Notes: a model not told the origin generated them from the sequence alone. A stretch of DNA of 64,000 bases from Geobacteraceae bacterium GWC2_53_11 (GCA_001802645.1 MGZJ01000036.1:11451-75450); one strand, 5' to 3'; counted from the first letter of the stretch, positions 43,049 to 52,861 are shown. Made by a program: numbers and translations.

Positions 43049-43225
43049 TTATCGTAATCGCCGGGCAACACACATAACATCATATGGTTTGCCTCTGTAG
43101 TCTTTAAGGTAGGTATAATCCATCCCGACTGCAGTGCAGGCATTAATCTTGGCTTTCAATTCCTCTTCACTAACCTTGGTGCAGCCTGCCAGCAGAACAA
43201 GTGAAAACAGGAGCGCAATTCTCAT
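43049..43225 (-). CDS. Small lipoprotein, unknown function
   Basis: About 58 residues from the ATG at 43225, which has AGGG 5 nt upstream; an in-frame TTG at 43237 would be longer. The signal peptide MRIALLFSLVLLAGC ends in a lipobox with the lipidated Cys15. The mature part is an acidic/basic helix (SEEELKAKINACTAVGM) and a C-terminal YRGKPYDVMCVARRLR with two more Cys, which could form a disulfide. Monocistronic. The family is not recognised. Confidence 0.7.
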   Translation of the reverse strand: MRIALLFSLVLLAGCTKVSEEELKAKINACTAVGMDYTYLKDYRGKPYDVMCVARRLR

Positions 43226-43368
43226 CATTTCCCTCAAATATTCTAATTAGATTCAAGCGCCGATAAATGAGCATGAGGGGCTGCATGGGGGATGAGGGAA
43301 ACTCGTTTTATGACGCGGCAAACCCCGCAGGAAGCAGCCGGAACTTCAAAAGCAGTAATTACTTAAAA

Positions 43369-43445
43369 TGGTGGGCGGCACGGGATTCGAACCCGCGACC
43401 CCAGGCTTCGGAGGCCTGTACTCTATCCAGCTGAGCTAACCGCCC
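43369..43445 (-). tRNA. tRNA-Arg (anticodon CCG)
   Basis: A 77-nt cloverleaf on the minus strand with encoded CCA. The acceptor stem is GGGCGGT/GCCGCCC with one G-T pair, the D stem GCTC/GAGT, the anticodon stem CAGGC/GCCTG around CTCCGAA, and the T arm GCGGG-TTCGAAT-CCCGT. Positions 34-36 read CCG, decoding CGG arginine codons. It lies alone between the small lipoprotein gene and a divergent metallo-hydrolase-like gene. Confidence 0.97.
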
Positions 43446-43569
43446 GTACACCAAACAGCAAAACTTCTTAGGTCGAAAATGATTACACTATTTAGCCACT
43501 CAACTCAAGCCAAAAATCTGTCATTTTGCTGTTTGCTCTGTTATGATGGCAATTCTTATGGGGGAGTAC

Positions 43570-44412
43570 ATGAAGCGAACAGCATTGCTAATACTCTGCA
43601 TGGTCCTGATGCCGACATTTGCCCTGGCTGCCAATTTTTCCTTCAAACATATTCGAGGCGGCGTTTATGCAGCAATTGCCGAGCCGGGTGGAAAAGCTGC
43701 CAGCAACTCGCTTATTGTTGTTACAAGTTATCAAGTCATTGTCGCAGGCGCACACTTTGTCCCTGAAACTACCAAAGAACTGCTCGATTTTGTCAAAACA
43801 GTCACACCTATCCCGGTCCGCTACATTATTCTGACGCATCATCACCGCGGCTTTAACCATGTGGACTTTGACCTGCCGGCTAATGTGGAAATCATATCTT
43901 CCGGGCAGACATGGCAAGCCCTCAAAAGCGAATTCCGCCAGATCAAAAACCAGGTCACCTTTTTCGACCGTAGCTTGACCATGAAGCGGGGCTCAACAAC
44001 CCTTGTTCTCAATGCCACCGAGCATGCCCACAGCGAAGGTGACATGTTTGTGATTCTCCCTGAAGAGGGTATTTTATTCACCTCTGATCTCGTATTTAAC
44101 AACGTGGCAGGATACATGGGAGATGCCACGTTCCAGGACTGGGCAGGCATGCTGGAAATACTGGCCAGCATTGACATCCGTTCCGTCGTACCCGGTCTGG
44201 GAGACGTTACGACAACAGACGGCATCCTCCAGTTCCAGACATTCTTCCGTGCTTTTACAACGGAAGTCCTTCGGCTCACCGCCAAAGGGTTTGAGGTTGA
44301 AGCCGCCAAGCGGCAATTTTCTCTCCCGCAGTATGAGAAACTGCCGGGGTTTCGAGCTTTCTTTGATGTTAATTTCCGACGCGCATTTCATGAACTGAAG
44401 GCCCTTCGCTGA
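43570..44412 (+). CDS. Exported metallo-beta-lactamase-fold protein with degenerate metal site
   Basis: About 280 residues. The start at 43570 has GGGGGAG upstream and gives a clear signal peptide (MKRTALLILCMVLMPTFALAA); an upstream ATG at 43543 would spoil it. The fold shows IVAGAHFVPETTKELL, the first metal motif as ILTHHHRGFNH and a later AHSEGDMFVILPEEGILFTSDLVF. The canonical HxHxDH is altered: HxH remains, but Gly-Phe replaces Asp-His. The third His (HAHSEGD) and bridging Asp (TSDLVF) remain. It may bind fewer metals or be inactive. Its stop overlaps the coaE start (TGATG), so the two are co-translated. Confidence 0.85.
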   Translation: MKRTALLILCMVLMPTFALAANFSFKHIRGGVYAAIAEPGGKAASNSLIVVTSYQVIVAGAHFVPETTKELLDFVKTVTPIPVRYIILTHHHRGFNHVDFDLPANVEIISSGQTWQALKSEFRQIKNQVTFFDRSLTMKRGSTTLVLNATEHAHSEGDMFVILPEEGILFTSDLVFNNVAGYMGDATFQDWAGMLEILASIDIRSVVPGLGDVTTTDGILQFQTFFRAFTTEVLRLTAKGFEVEAAKRQFSLPQYEKLPGFRAFFDVNFRRAFHELKALR

Positions 44413-45032
44413 TGCCGAACACAATCCGGGTCATAGGATTAACAGGTGGAATCGCCACCGGCAAAAGTACCGTCGCGCGTTTTTTCACTGACCGGGGCAT
44501 TCCGGTTATCGATGCCGATCAGCTTGCGCGCGATGCTGTTCAACCGGGGAGCCCCGCACTGAAGCAAATAGTAGCCACCTTTGGGCGGGAGATACTGACC
44601 AGTGACGGTGCACTTGATCGAAAACGCCTCGGTTCGTTGATTTTTTCAGACTCTGATAAGCGCAGCCAACTGGAAAGAATTCTCCACCCTGCAATACGTA
44701 AACTTGCCGAAGCGCGGATCCGTCAAGCGGCTGCCGCCGGCCATAAACGGTTGATCTACATGGCGCCACTTCTTATCGAAGCCGGGGCAACCGACAGGGT
44801 TGATGACATCTGGGTCGTAACGGTTCGTCCCGAAGTTCAGCTGGAACGGGTCATGCAGCGTGACTGCATAAGCCTCAAACAGGCTCTACAGATAATCGGC
44901 AGCCAGATGCCGCTTGCAGACAAAGAGCACTGCGGAAGTGTGGTCATTGACAACAGCGGTACCGAAGCAGAAACAATAAGCGCTTTAGAAGCGATATGGG
45001 CACAAGAAACAGGGAGCAATCGCAATGACTAA
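44412..45032 (+). CDS. coaE: Dephospho-CoA kinase
   Basis: A 206-residue P-loop kinase for the last step of coenzyme A synthesis. Motifs are GLTGGIATGKSTVARFF, IDADQLARDAVQPG, HPAIRKLAEARIR, MAPLLIEAG and the RDCISLKQALQIIGSQMP lid region. Its ATG overlaps the upstream stop by one base and its end overlaps the next gene by 8 bp, so the three form one unit. Confidence 0.95.
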   Translation: MPNTIRVIGLTGGIATGKSTVARFFTDRGIPVIDADQLARDAVQPGSPALKQIVATFGREILTSDGALDRKRLGSLIFSDSDKRSQLERILHPAIRKLAEARIRQAAAAGHKRLIYMAPLLIEAGATDRVDDIWVVTVRPEVQLERVMQRDCISLKQALQIIGSQMPLADKEHCGSVVIDNSGTEAETISALEAIWAQETGSNRND

Positions 45033-46284
45033 GGCTAAGCATATTTTACGTCCTGGCAAACGTCAGGCCGGACAGCAGAAAAAGGGACGGGAAGCGGCTA
45101 CGGCATTTCCGGCAAAAATGGCCGTAACAGCGGCGCCTGCTGCTCAAACAGACCCGAAGCGCCCTTTGAACTGTTTTGCCGCAGTGCCGCGCGGCGCTGA
45201 AGAACTGGCCGCTGCCGAACTGGCTTCGCTCGGCATCAACGGAGCAAAACCGGGTAAAGGCGGCGTATCGTTTTGCTCTGATCGCGCAGGGTTATACCGG
45301 GCTAACCTCTGGTTACGTACGGCAAGCCGGGTCTTGGTCCAGTTGGCACTCTTTCCCTGTTCAAGCCCGGATGAACTGTATGCCGGAGTATATGCGATAG
45401 CCTGGCAAGAATTAATTACTCCGGACATGACACTCGCGGTTGACTGCTCGTTGCGAGATTCGGCCCTGACCCATTCCGGTTTTGTCGCGTTGAAGACCAA
45501 GGACGCTGTGGTAGACCGCATTCGAGAATCGTGCGGCAGCCGCCCGAATGTTGACACGACCTCACCGGATGTACGAATCAATGTACATCTTCACAAAAAC
45601 ATCTGCACTCTCAGCCTTGACAGTTCCGGCGATTCACTTGACCGGCGTGGCTATCGCCTGGAACGAAACGAAGCTCCTCTGCGCGAAACGCTGGCCGCAG
45701 CGGTCGTCGCTCTGACCGGCTGGGATGGTTCCATACCGCTGGCAGACCCTATGTGCGGATCCGGCACCATTCCGGTCGAAGCGGCTCTTCTGGCCGCACA
45801 TATCCCTCCCGGCCTGCAGCGTCGGTTCGGCTTTGAGCGCTGGCGTGACTTCGATAATGAACTCTGGACCGGCATCTGTTCGGAAGCCGAAAAAGGTATC
45901 CGCAAACTGCCGGTCGGCCTGATAACCGGTTACGACCTTGACAGCAAAGCTCTGCTACTGGCCGGAAGGAACACTGCCAATGCAGGATTGACCGGTCAGA
46001 TCCATTATTTCCATGCAGCATTGCAGGAGTTCCAGCCGGAGGGTGACAAAGGTGTCGTCATCATTAACCCTCCCTACGGCATTCGCCTGGGCGAAGAAAA
46101 TGACCTGCGCGAACTGTACTGCCAAATCGGCGACATCATGAAAAAACGCTGTCGCGGCTGGACCGGGTATGTTCTGACCGGCAACCTTGAACTGGCAAAA
46201 TATATCGGCCTTAAGGCATCCAGGCGTTTCGTCCTGTATAACGGAGCAATTGAGTGCAGATTATTGAAGTATGATCTGTACTGA
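45025..46284 (+). CDS. THUMP-domain RNA methyltransferase (RlmL/TrmG-like)
   Basis: A 419-residue protein. A Lys/Ala-rich tail of about 45 residues precedes a THUMP-type RNA-binding region (about 50-200: CFAAVPRGAEELAAAELASLGI, SLDSSGDSLDRRGYRLERNEAPLRETLAAAVV). The Rossmann methyltransferase carries DPMCGSGTIPVEAALLA and the catalytic NPPYG, found in N2-guanine and N6-adenine methylases. It is about half the length of E. coli RlmL, lacking the second methyltransferase domain, and fits the RlmL N-terminal-like family. The rRNA or tRNA target is unknown. It overlaps coaE by 8 bp. Confidence 0.88.
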   Translation: MTKAKHILRPGKRQAGQQKKGREAATAFPAKMAVTAAPAAQTDPKRPLNCFAAVPRGAEELAAAELASLGINGAKPGKGGVSFCSDRAGLYRANLWLRTASRVLVQLALFPCSSPDELYAGVYAIAWQELITPDMTLAVDCSLRDSALTHSGFVALKTKDAVVDRIRESCGSRPNVDTTSPDVRINVHLHKNICTLSLDSSGDSLDRRGYRLERNEAPLRETLAAAVVALTGWDGSIPLADPMCGSGTIPVEAALLAAHIPPGLQRRFGFERWRDFDNELWTGICSEAEKGIRKLPVGLITGYDLDSKALLLAGRNTANAGLTGQIHYFHAALQEFQPEGDKGVVIINPPYGIRLGEENDLRELYCQIGDIMKKRCRGWTGYVLTGNLELAKYIGLKASRRFVLYNGAIECRLLKYDLY

Positions 46285-46361
46285 TTCCTGAAACGTGAGG
46301 AGTGAAGAGCAAAGGGTATCTCCTCACCTTTCATCTAAATGGTTACATAAAAGGGACAATA

Positions 46362-47246
46362 ATGACAATTCGATGGTATCCGGGACATATGGGCAAGGCG
46401 CAGGAAAAGATGGCCGAGGCGATCCGCAAGATCGATGTGATCATCGAGGTACTTGACGCACGGCTTCCCTTATCCAGCTCTAATCACCAACTGGATGAGA
46501 TGCGCCGCAACAAGCCCTGCATCAAGGTATTGAACAAACATGACCTGGCCGACCCTGCCGTTACGAAAGCCTGGGTAAGGCACTATGAACGCGAAGCAAA
46601 CGTTTGTGCCATTCCTCTGTCGGCCAGACTTCATGCTGACACAAAGCAACTGATCAAGCTCTGCCAAAAAACGGTGCCACACCGGGGACGTCCCGGGTGG
46701 CCGCTACGAGTCATGGTGTTCGGCATCCCCAACACCGGCAAATCGACCCTGATAAACACACTGGCGGGAAAGAGTATTGCAAAAGTCGGTGACAAGCCGG
46801 CAATCACCACCTGTGGACAACAGATCGACCTCAAAAATGGCATTGTTCTGACCGACACCCCCGGTATCCTCTGGCCGAACATGGATGATCAAAACGTCGC
46901 CTATCGGCTTGCTGCCAGCGGAGCAATAGGTGCAAGCGCACTCGACTACACCTGCGTCGGACTTTTTGCGGTCGAATACATGATGACCAGATACCCGGAG
47001 CTTCTGAAAGTACGCTATAAGCAGACCGAACTGCCTGAAACACCCACGGAGATGATTGAATTAATCGGACGACGGCTGGGCTGCCTGATAGCGGGGGGAG
47101 AGATTGACGTACACAGGGCCGCTGAAGCATTCCTGCGCGAACTGCGGGCTGGTAAAATAGGGAGAATCAGCCTTGAAGAACCGATGCCGGCAGTTTCTGC
47201 TGTCGCCCCTGATGAAGAGGCGACAGCAGCAGAGATTACTGTTTGA
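46362..47246 (+). CDS. ylqF: Circularly permuted ribosome-assembly GTPase (YlqF/RbgA)
   Basis: About 294 residues. I start at the ATG at 46362 (MTIRWYPGHMGKAQEKM), the family's usual N-terminus; the frame runs open 60 bp further upstream. The G motifs are in permuted order: VLNKHDLAD (G4), then GIPNTGKSTLIN (G1), ITTCGQQ (G2) and LTDTPGILWP (G3). RbgA-type GTPases mature the 50S subunit. The C-terminal tail is Ala/Glu-rich. Its last 11 bp overlap the end of a convergent small cytochrome gene. Confidence 0.94.
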   Translation: MTIRWYPGHMGKAQEKMAEAIRKIDVIIEVLDARLPLSSSNHQLDEMRRNKPCIKVLNKHDLADPAVTKAWVRHYEREANVCAIPLSARLHADTKQLIKLCQKTVPHRGRPGWPLRVMVFGIPNTGKSTLINTLAGKSIAKVGDKPAITTCGQQIDLKNGIVLTDTPGILWPNMDDQNVAYRLAASGAIGASALDYTCVGLFAVEYMMTRYPELLKVRYKQTELPETPTEMIELIGRRLGCLIAGGEIDVHRAAEAFLRELRAGKIGRISLEEPMPAVSAVAPDEEATAAEITV

Positions 47247-47547
47247 ATTTGTGGCAGAACAGGCAGCGGTTCTTGGCGGGGTGGTTCGGAGGAAACGGCA
47301 CCCCCTTCTCTTTATGACACGGCTCACAAAACACCTCAGCGCCCTTTTTGTCCGGCTTGAAAAAAGCACGTTTAAAAAGCGAGGCATCGGGACCGGGGGC
47401 ATTTCGGAACGCAGTTTCGTAGGCAATTTTATGCATCTGGTTGTTGGGAATCGGAGTCGTCTTTTCTTTACCTGAAATAGCGACAAAGATCCCCAGTACG
47501 ACAACAATTACTCCTATAAACAGCCAATCACGTTTTTCAATTTTCAT
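47236..47547 (-). CDS. Small membrane-anchored diheme c-type cytochrome
   Basis: A 103-residue protein with one N-terminal membrane helix (WLFIGVIVVVLGIFVAISG) and no cleavage site, so the rest lies in the periplasm. Two heme motifs are in the last 35 residues: CEPCHKEKG and CLFCHKF at the C-terminus, separated by PFPPNHPAKNR, which has a candidate distal His. An AYETAFRNAPGPD segment precedes them. It follows a small membrane protein by 21 bp and probably forms a complex with it. It ends inside the convergent ylqF gene. Confidence 0.88.
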   Translation of the reverse strand: MKIEKRDWLFIGVIVVVLGIFVAISGKEKTTPIPNNQMHKIAYETAFRNAPGPDASLFKRAFFKPDKKGAEVFCEPCHKEKGVPFPPNHPAKNRCLFCHKFKQ

Positions 47548-47568
47548 CTCGTAAATTCCTTACACGTA

Positions 47569-47907
47569 TCAGTCAGATTTAATAAGCGAAAAATAGATAA
47601 CCACACCGCCAACCAACAGTCCACCACCTATGAAGGGGAGCATTGACGTTACCGACAGGTCATCCCCCGGGGCCGGCATGGTATAGCGCATGATCACGGC
47701 AATACAAAAAAGCGAAAAAAGAGACAACAAGACAGGCTTTGAACGCTTTACAACACCGAAAAAAAAGATGGCAACAATCACAATAAGCACAACTGGATGT
47801 GAAAACACATCATTGACGCTCAAATGTTTCATGGATTCAATCAGGTTTGCCGTTTCAAACGGACGAAGGGTTTCGGCGGTTTTTTCGACTAACTTCTGCT
47901 TATCCAT
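47569..47907 (-). CDS. Small membrane protein paired with the diheme cytochrome
   Basis: A 112-residue protein with three hydrophobic segments (HPVVLIVIVAIFFFGVV, PVLLSLFSLFCIAVIM, SMLPFIGGGLLVGGVVIYF) after a soluble charged N-terminus (KLVEKTAETLRPF). No family is recognised. It is 21 bp upstream of the diheme cytochrome in the same direction, which suggests that it is a membrane partner for electron transfer. Confidence 0.75.
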   Translation of the reverse strand: MDKQKLVEKTAETLRPFETANLIESMKHLSVNDVFSHPVVLIVIVAIFFFGVVKRSKPVLLSLFSLFCIAVIMRYTMPAPGDDLSVTSMLPFIGGGLLVGGVVIYFSLIKSD

Positions 47908-47981
47908 ACCCCACCCCTCTGAAAGTCGCCCGATTTAGTCCTGAATACTAAATGAGTTTACATGCCTTAGGCAAGAAAATA

Positions 47982-48010
47982 AATGAGCCCGCCTTTTCAG
48001 CGGGCTCATT
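47982..48010 (-). terminator. Terminator of the hrcA-grpE-dnaK-dnaJ operon
   Basis: An 11-bp stem AATGAGCCCGC (47982-47992) with GCGGGCTCATT (48000-48010) and a 7-nt loop lies 5 bp after the dnaJ stop. On the minus strand it is followed by TTATTTTCTT. Confidence 0.85.
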
Positions 48011-48015
48011 GACTA

Positions 48016-49149
48016 TTAACTGATAAAATCCATCACCTTGTCTAAAAATCCCTTTTTCATGGGATGCACATCTTCGCCGCTGATTCGGGCAAACTCCTCA
48101 AGCAATTCTTTCTGCTTCTTGTTCAGATTTGTAGGAGTCTCAATCCGGATGACAACCAGCTGGTCACCACGGCCATACCCCTGGAGAGAGGGGATACCTT
48201 TCCCTTTCAATCGATAGATTTTACCCGACTGCGTGCCGTCAGGTATTTTCATGGCAACTTTACCGTCGAGCGTGGGAACTTCCAGCTCACACCCGAGTGA
48301 AGCCTGGATAAAGCTTATTGGGACTTCACAGATGACATTATTCTCTTCCCGCTGAAAAATGGCATGTTCCTTGACGTTGATCGCAACGTACAGATCACCG
48401 TTCGGACCACCCTTGCCAAGGCCCCCCTCACCGGTTACTTTAAGCCGTGACCCAGTTTCAACACCGCCGGGGATCTTGACGGAAAGAGTCTTCGTATCCT
48501 TCGTGCTCCCCTTGCCGCGACAGTCGGGGCAAGGATCTTCAACTACTTTACCTTCGCCGTTACACTGGCCGCAGGTTTTGCTGACACTGAAGAATCCCTG
48601 TTGGTAGCGGACCTGCCCGGCGCCACGGCAGGTCGGGCATACTTTGGGATCGGTACCCGGCTTTGAACCGGAGCCATTACACGTGGCACAGCGTCTGGCA
48701 AACGGAACTTCAATCTTCTTCTCGACGCCGAAAGCCGCCTCTTCAAAACTGATCTCCATATTGTAGAGCAGGTCATCGCCACGTCTTCCCTGAGCACGGC
48801 CTCTACCGCCACCACCACCGCCGAAGATATCGCCGAAGATATCACCAAAGATATCGCCAAACGGGGTACCAGCGCCAAAACCGCCAAAACCTCCCCCTGA
48901 AAAACCGCCCCCTCCGGAGACACCGGCATGCCCGAACTGATCATATTGGGCGCGTTTCTGCGGGTCGGAAAGAATTTCATATGCCTCAGAGGCTTCCTTG
49001 AAGCTCTCTTCCGAGGCCTTGTCGCCCGGATTTTTGTCCGGGTGGAACTGGATCGCTACCTTCCGGAAGGCTTTTTTTATCTCTGTTTCCGAGGCGTTGC
49101 GATGAACGCCAAGCACCTCGTAATAATCACGTTTTTCGCCGATGGCCAC
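48016..49149 (-). CDS. dnaJ: Co-chaperone DnaJ (Hsp40)
   Basis: A 377-residue protein. The J domain (about 1-75) has the HPD motif in FHPDKNPGD, then a Gly/Phe-rich linker ([15 protein letters not shown]). The zinc-binding region carries four CxxCxGxG repeats: [24 protein letters not shown] and CPDCRGKG. The C-terminal substrate-binding region follows. It stimulates DnaK ATPase and delivers substrates. The start is a GTG at 49149 with AAAGGA upstream. It is the last gene of the heat-shock operon, with a palindrome between it and dnaK. Confidence 0.96.
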   Translation of the reverse strand: MAIGEKRDYYEVLGVHRNASETEIKKAFRKVAIQFHPDKNPGDKASEESFKEASEAYEILSDPQKRAQYDQFGHAGVSGGGGFSGGGFGGFGAGTPFGDIFGDIFGDIFGGGGGGRGRAQGRRGDDLLYNMEISFEEAAFGVEKKIEVPFARRCATCNGSGSKPGTDPKVCPTCRGAGQVRYQQGFFSVSKTCGQCNGEGKVVEDPCPDCRGKGSTKDTKTLSVKIPGGVETGSRLKVTGEGGLGKGGPNGDLYVAINVKEHAIFQREENNVICEVPISFIQASLGCELEVPTLDGKVAMKIPDGTQSGKIYRLKGKGIPSLQGYGRGDQLVVIRIETPTNLNKKQKELLEEFARISGEDVHPMKKGFLDKVMDFIS

Positions 49150-49176
49150 AGTAAGTTCCTTTATCTTGAAATGCGT

Positions 49177-49205
49177 GTAGGGGCGGGTTTAAAACCCGCC
49201 CCTAC
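49177..49205. repeat. REP-like GC-rich palindrome between dnaK and dnaJ
   Basis: GTAGGGGCGGGTTT and AAACCCGCCCCTAC form a near-perfect 14-bp palindrome with almost no loop. It has no T-run, so it is not a typical terminator. The form matches short dispersed repeat palindromes in bacterial genomes. It could pause or process the mRNA between the two chaperone genes. Confidence 0.65.
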
Positions 49206-49232
49206 GGAGCTGACCCGGTACCAAAACCCGGA

Positions 49233-51149
49233 CTATTTTTTCTCTTCTTTTACCTCTTCGAAATCGGCATCAACAACCTTGTCATCTTTCGGTTTTGCCG
49301 AACCGGCCTGTTCAGCACCCGCGGCAGACTCGCCTTCCGCGCCATCTTTCTTGGCGTACATGGCCTCCGCCAGCTTGTGAGATGCCTGGGCAAGCTCGTC
49401 AGTACCCTTCTTGATAGCCTCGGCGTCTTCGCCTTCCATCAGTTTCTTCAGTTCAGCAAGTTTATTTTCGATATTCCCTTTTTCAACGGCATCGATCTTG
49501 TCGCCAAACTCCTTAAGCGACTTCTCGGTGCTGTAGACCATGCTGTCAGCGTGATTGCGAGCTTCAATCGCTTCACGTTTCTTCTTGTCTTCGTCAGCAT
49601 GAGCTTCAGCGTCACGCACCATTTTGTCGATCTCGTCCTTGGAAAGTCCGGAAGAAGCGGTGATGCTGATTGACTGTTCCTTGCCGGTACCGAGGTCCTT
49701 GGCGGAAACGTGCACAATACCGTTGGCATCGATATCGAACGTCACTTCAATCTGCGGCAGGCCGCGCGGTGCCGAAGGAATACCTGTAAGTTCAAAATTG
49801 CCGAGCGTTTTGTTGTCGCGGGCCATTTCGCGCTCGCCCTGCAGAACGTGGATGGAAACAGCCGGCTGGTTATCGGCGGCTGTTGAAAAAACCTGGCTTT
49901 TGCGGCACGGAATCGTCGTATTTTTCTCAATCAGCCGCGTCATGACGCTGCCCAGCGTTTCAATACCAAGTGAAAGCGGGGTTACGTCCAGCAACAGAAC
50001 GTCTTTAACATCGCCCCTCAGAACACCACCCTGGATACCGGCGCCGATAGCAACGACTTCATCCGGGTTAACGCCTTTGTTCGGCACCTTGCCGAAAATG
50101 TCTTCGACGCATTTCTGAACAGCAGGCATACGGCTCATACCACCGACCAGGATAACTTCGTCGATCTGGCTGGCGGTCAAACCGGCGTCTTTCAGCGCGG
50201 TGCGGCACGGCCCTTCCAGCTTGGCCAGCAAAGGAGCACAGATAGACTCCAGCTTGGCACGGGAAAGCTTCAGCGTCAGATGTTTCGGCCCGGTAGCGTC
50301 GGCAGTGATAAACGGAAGGTTGATATCGGTTTCAACTGAGCTGGAAAGTTCGCATTTGGCCTTTTCCGCAGCTTCTTTCAGACGCTGGAGAGCCATCTTA
50401 TCGCCGCGCAGGTCAATGCCCTGATCTTTTTTGAACTCATCGGCAATCCAGTCAATAATCAGCTGGTCAAAGTCCTCGCCACCCAGAAACGTATCTCCGT
50501 TGGTTGATTTAACTTCGAATACGCCGTCCCCCAATTCAAGAATGGAAACGTCGAACGTTCCACCGCCGAGGTCGAATACGGCAATTTTTTCATCCTTTTT
50601 CTTGTCCAGACCGTATGCAAGTGCGGCAGCAGTCGGCTCGTTGATGATACGAAGGACGTTCAGACCGGCGATCTTGCCGGCATCCTTGGTTGCCTGACGC
50701 TGGGAATCGTCAAAGTAGGCCGGCACCGTAATGACAGCATCCGTGACGGTGGCTCCCAGATAGTCTTCAGCAGTCTTTTTCATTTTTTGCAGAATCATTG
50801 CCGAAATTTCCGGTGCGGAATAACGCTTGTCGCGCACTTCCACCCAGGCATCGCCGTTATCAGCCTTGACTATCTTGAACGGGGAAATGGCAATATCCTT
50901 CCTTACCGCTTCTGTATCAAACTTGCGGCCGATCAGGCGCTTGATGGAATAGAGGGTGTTTTCAGGATTGGTGACCGCCTGACGCTTTGCCTGTTGTCCA
51001 ACCAGACGTTCTCCGCTATCTGATATTGCGACCATCGAAGGGGTCGTACGACCACCTTCGGAGTTGGCAATAACGACCGGCTCACCACCCTCCATGATTG
51101 AAACACAAGAGTTGGTTGTTCCCAGGTCGATTCCGATTACTTTACTCAT
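49233..51149 (-). CDS. dnaK: Molecular chaperone DnaK (Hsp70)
   Basis: A 638-residue Hsp70. The ATPase motifs are [52 protein letters not shown] and [10 protein letters not shown]. The substrate-binding region follows ([26 protein letters not shown]), with the Gly/Ala-rich tail ending EEVKEEKK. It folds proteins with DnaJ and GrpE and is in the same operon. Full length for the family. Some 80 bp separate it from grpE, with no terminator. Confidence 0.98.
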   Translation of the reverse strand: MSKVIGIDLGTTNSCVSIMEGGEPVVIANSEGGRTTPSMVAISDSGERLVGQQAKRQAVTNPENTLYSIKRLIGRKFDTEAVRKDIAISPFKIVKADNGDAWVEVRDKRYSAPEISAMILQKMKKTAEDYLGATVTDAVITVPAYFDDSQRQATKDAGKIAGLNVLRIINEPTAAALAYGLDKKKDEKIAVFDLGGGTFDVSILELGDGVFEVKSTNGDTFLGGEDFDQLIIDWIADEFKKDQGIDLRGDKMALQRLKEAAEKAKCELSSSVETDINLPFITADATGPKHLTLKLSRAKLESICAPLLAKLEGPCRTALKDAGLTASQIDEVILVGGMSRMPAVQKCVEDIFGKVPNKGVNPDEVVAIGAGIQGGVLRGDVKDVLLLDVTPLSLGIETLGSVMTRLIEKNTTIPCRKSQVFSTAADNQPAVSIHVLQGEREMARDNKTLGNFELTGIPSAPRGLPQIEVTFDIDANGIVHVSAKDLGTGKEQSISITASSGLSKDEIDKMVRDAEAHADEDKKKREAIEARNHADSMVYSTEKSLKEFGDKIDAVEKGNIENKLAELKKLMEGEDAEAIKKGTDELAQASHKLAEAMYAKKDGAEGESAAGAEQAGSAKPKDDKVVDADFEEVKEEKK

Positions 51150-51228
51150 GACGTGTAGTCCTCCTTTTTAAATGCTCTGACTGAAAGATATTCATCGTGT
51201 TTGGAAAAAACAAGGTCTCAGGAAAAAA

Positions 51229-51789
51229 TTATTTTGGAGAGGTTGCCACCGTCACCATGGAGGGGCGCAACAGGCGATCTTTCAGCATATACCCCTTCTG
51301 GTATTCTTCAACAACCGTATTGGGTTCATACTGATCGGTCGGCACCTGCGCCATGGCCTGATGAAAGGCCGAGTCAAAGGGGGTTCCCACAGCCTCGATC
51401 GGAGTGACGTTAAACTTTTTGAGCGCTGCCAGCAGCATGGAGTGCGTCATGCGGATACCCTCGACAATGGCGCCATGGCTCTCCTCGGAAGCATGAACAA
51501 GAGCACGCTCAAGGTTATCGATGACCGGCAGGATTTCCTCCAGCAGCGATTTATTGCCGTAGTTCAACAACTCTTCTTTCTCGCGCCCTACCCGCTTGCG
51601 ATAATTCTCCAGATCAGCCCGCTCACGGAGAAAACGATCCCAATTTTCCTTGGCTTCCTTTTCCTTGGCTGCCAACTGTTCTTCAAGAGACTGGACACCT
51701 TCCGGGAGAGTGATTTCAGAAGCGGCTTCCTCATCAAAAACAGCGTCGGGCGGCGTAGTTTCTACGATTTCATGTTCTTTTGAGTTCAT
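51229..51789 (-). CDS. grpE: Nucleotide exchange factor GrpE
   Basis: A 186-residue protein with an acidic N-terminus, then a long coiled coil ([33 protein letters not shown], a segment of helical heptads) and the C-terminal beta domain with [15 protein letters not shown] and [20 protein letters not shown]. It releases ADP from DnaK. The ATG has AAAGGA 8 nt upstream. It is the second gene of the operon, 22 bp after hrcA. Confidence 0.96.
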   Translation of the reverse strand: MNSKEHEIVETTPPDAVFDEEAASEITLPEGVQSLEEQLAAKEKEAKENWDRFLRERADLENYRKRVGREKEELLNYGNKSLLEEILPVIDNLERALVHASEESHGAIVEGIRMTHSMLLAALKKFNVTPIEAVGTPFDSAFHQAMAQVPTDQYEPNTVVEEYQKGYMLKDRLLRPSMVTVATSPK

Positions 51790-51811
51790 ATTGTATGTCC
51801 TTTATGCAAAT

Positions 51812-52843
51812 TTAGACTTCGCTCAGCAGCCTGCTGACCATCCGGGCTGTGTAATCAACTATCGGAATAACACTCGAATACCCCATGCGGGTCGGTCCGA
51901 TCACCCCCAGCATACCTACCGTGTTGCTGCTGGTAACAAACCGGGAGGTAATCAGACTGATCCCGGCGGACTGGCTCAGAGACGTTTCCGACCCGATATA
52001 GATCTGCACGCCCTCAGCTGTCATACAGCGCGACAAGAGCTGAACAAGCAGTCCCTTCTGTTCAAACGCCTGGTATATTTCTTTCATGCGACCTGCATCA
52101 CTGAATTCCGGCTGGTCGAGAATTCGCGCCTGCCCTTCTACAAAAATCTCATCCCCTTCAGCCCGCACCGCCTGTTCACTGATTTTAAGAGCCCGGGCCA
52201 GAAGCTGGTCGTACCGGGCTTTCTCCGATGACATTTCCTCTAATATCATCTCTCTGACCTGGCTGATGGTCACCCCCTGCATTCTGTCATTAAGGAAATT
52301 CCCCATCCTGACAAGCTCTTCCGGGGCATAATCATCATCAGTCTCGATCAAACGATTCTGGACGGCTCCATGACTGGAAACAAGGATGGCCAAAATTTTG
52401 CGCTGGCCGATACGGATAAACTCGATATGGCGGAAAACGTCAGCGGTAAAGCTGGGGGCCACTACGATCCCCATATAGTTTGACAACTGCGACAGTGTCC
52501 GGCTGGTTTCCTTCAAAATTCCTGACAGGCCGGAACCTGCCTGGCGGCAGTGGCTTATAATCTGGCGCTTTTCATCGCGGCTTACCTGGCGCAGCGCAAT
52601 CAGCGAGTCAACATAGAAGCGATAGGCCTTTTCCGTCGGAATCCTCCCTGCCGAGGTGTGAGGCGACGTCAAGAGCCCCATTTCCTCCAGATTGGCCATA
52701 ACATTGCGCACCGTGGCCGATGAGAGTGTCAGGGCGTGACGACGCGCCACGGCACTGCTGCCAACCGGTTCGGCAGTAGCAATATAATCTTCGACAATTG
52801 CTTCCAGTATCTGTCTGCTACGGACAGAAAGCTCAATGTCCAT
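51812..52843 (-). CDS. hrcA: Heat-inducible transcription repressor HrcA
   Basis: About 343 residues. I start at the ATG at 52843 (MDIELSVRSRQIL); the frame runs open through the CIRCE operator and promoter and cannot be coding there. The winged helix region (SSATVRNVMANLEEMGLLTSPHTSAGRIPTEKAYRFYVD in part) and the HrcA core with GMLGVIGPTRMGYSSVIPIVDY are complete. It binds the CIRCE operator upstream and represses its own operon, which also holds grpE, dnaK and dnaJ. It is stabilised by GroEL in known species. Confidence 0.96.
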   Translation of the reverse strand: MDIELSVRSRQILEAIVEDYIATAEPVGSSAVARRHALTLSSATVRNVMANLEEMGLLTSPHTSAGRIPTEKAYRFYVDSLIALRQVSRDEKRQIISHCRQAGSGLSGILKETSRTLSQLSNYMGIVVAPSFTADVFRHIEFIRIGQRKILAILVSSHGAVQNRLIETDDDYAPEELVRMGNFLNDRMQGVTISQVREMILEEMSSEKARYDQLLARALKISEQAVRAEGDEIFVEGQARILDQPEFSDAGRMKEIYQAFEQKGLLVQLLSRCMTAEGVQIYIGSETSLSQSAGISLITSRFVTSSNTVGMLGVIGPTRMGYSSVIPIVDYTARMVSRLLSEV

Positions 52844-52861
52844 GCTGTCACCCCAAAAAAA

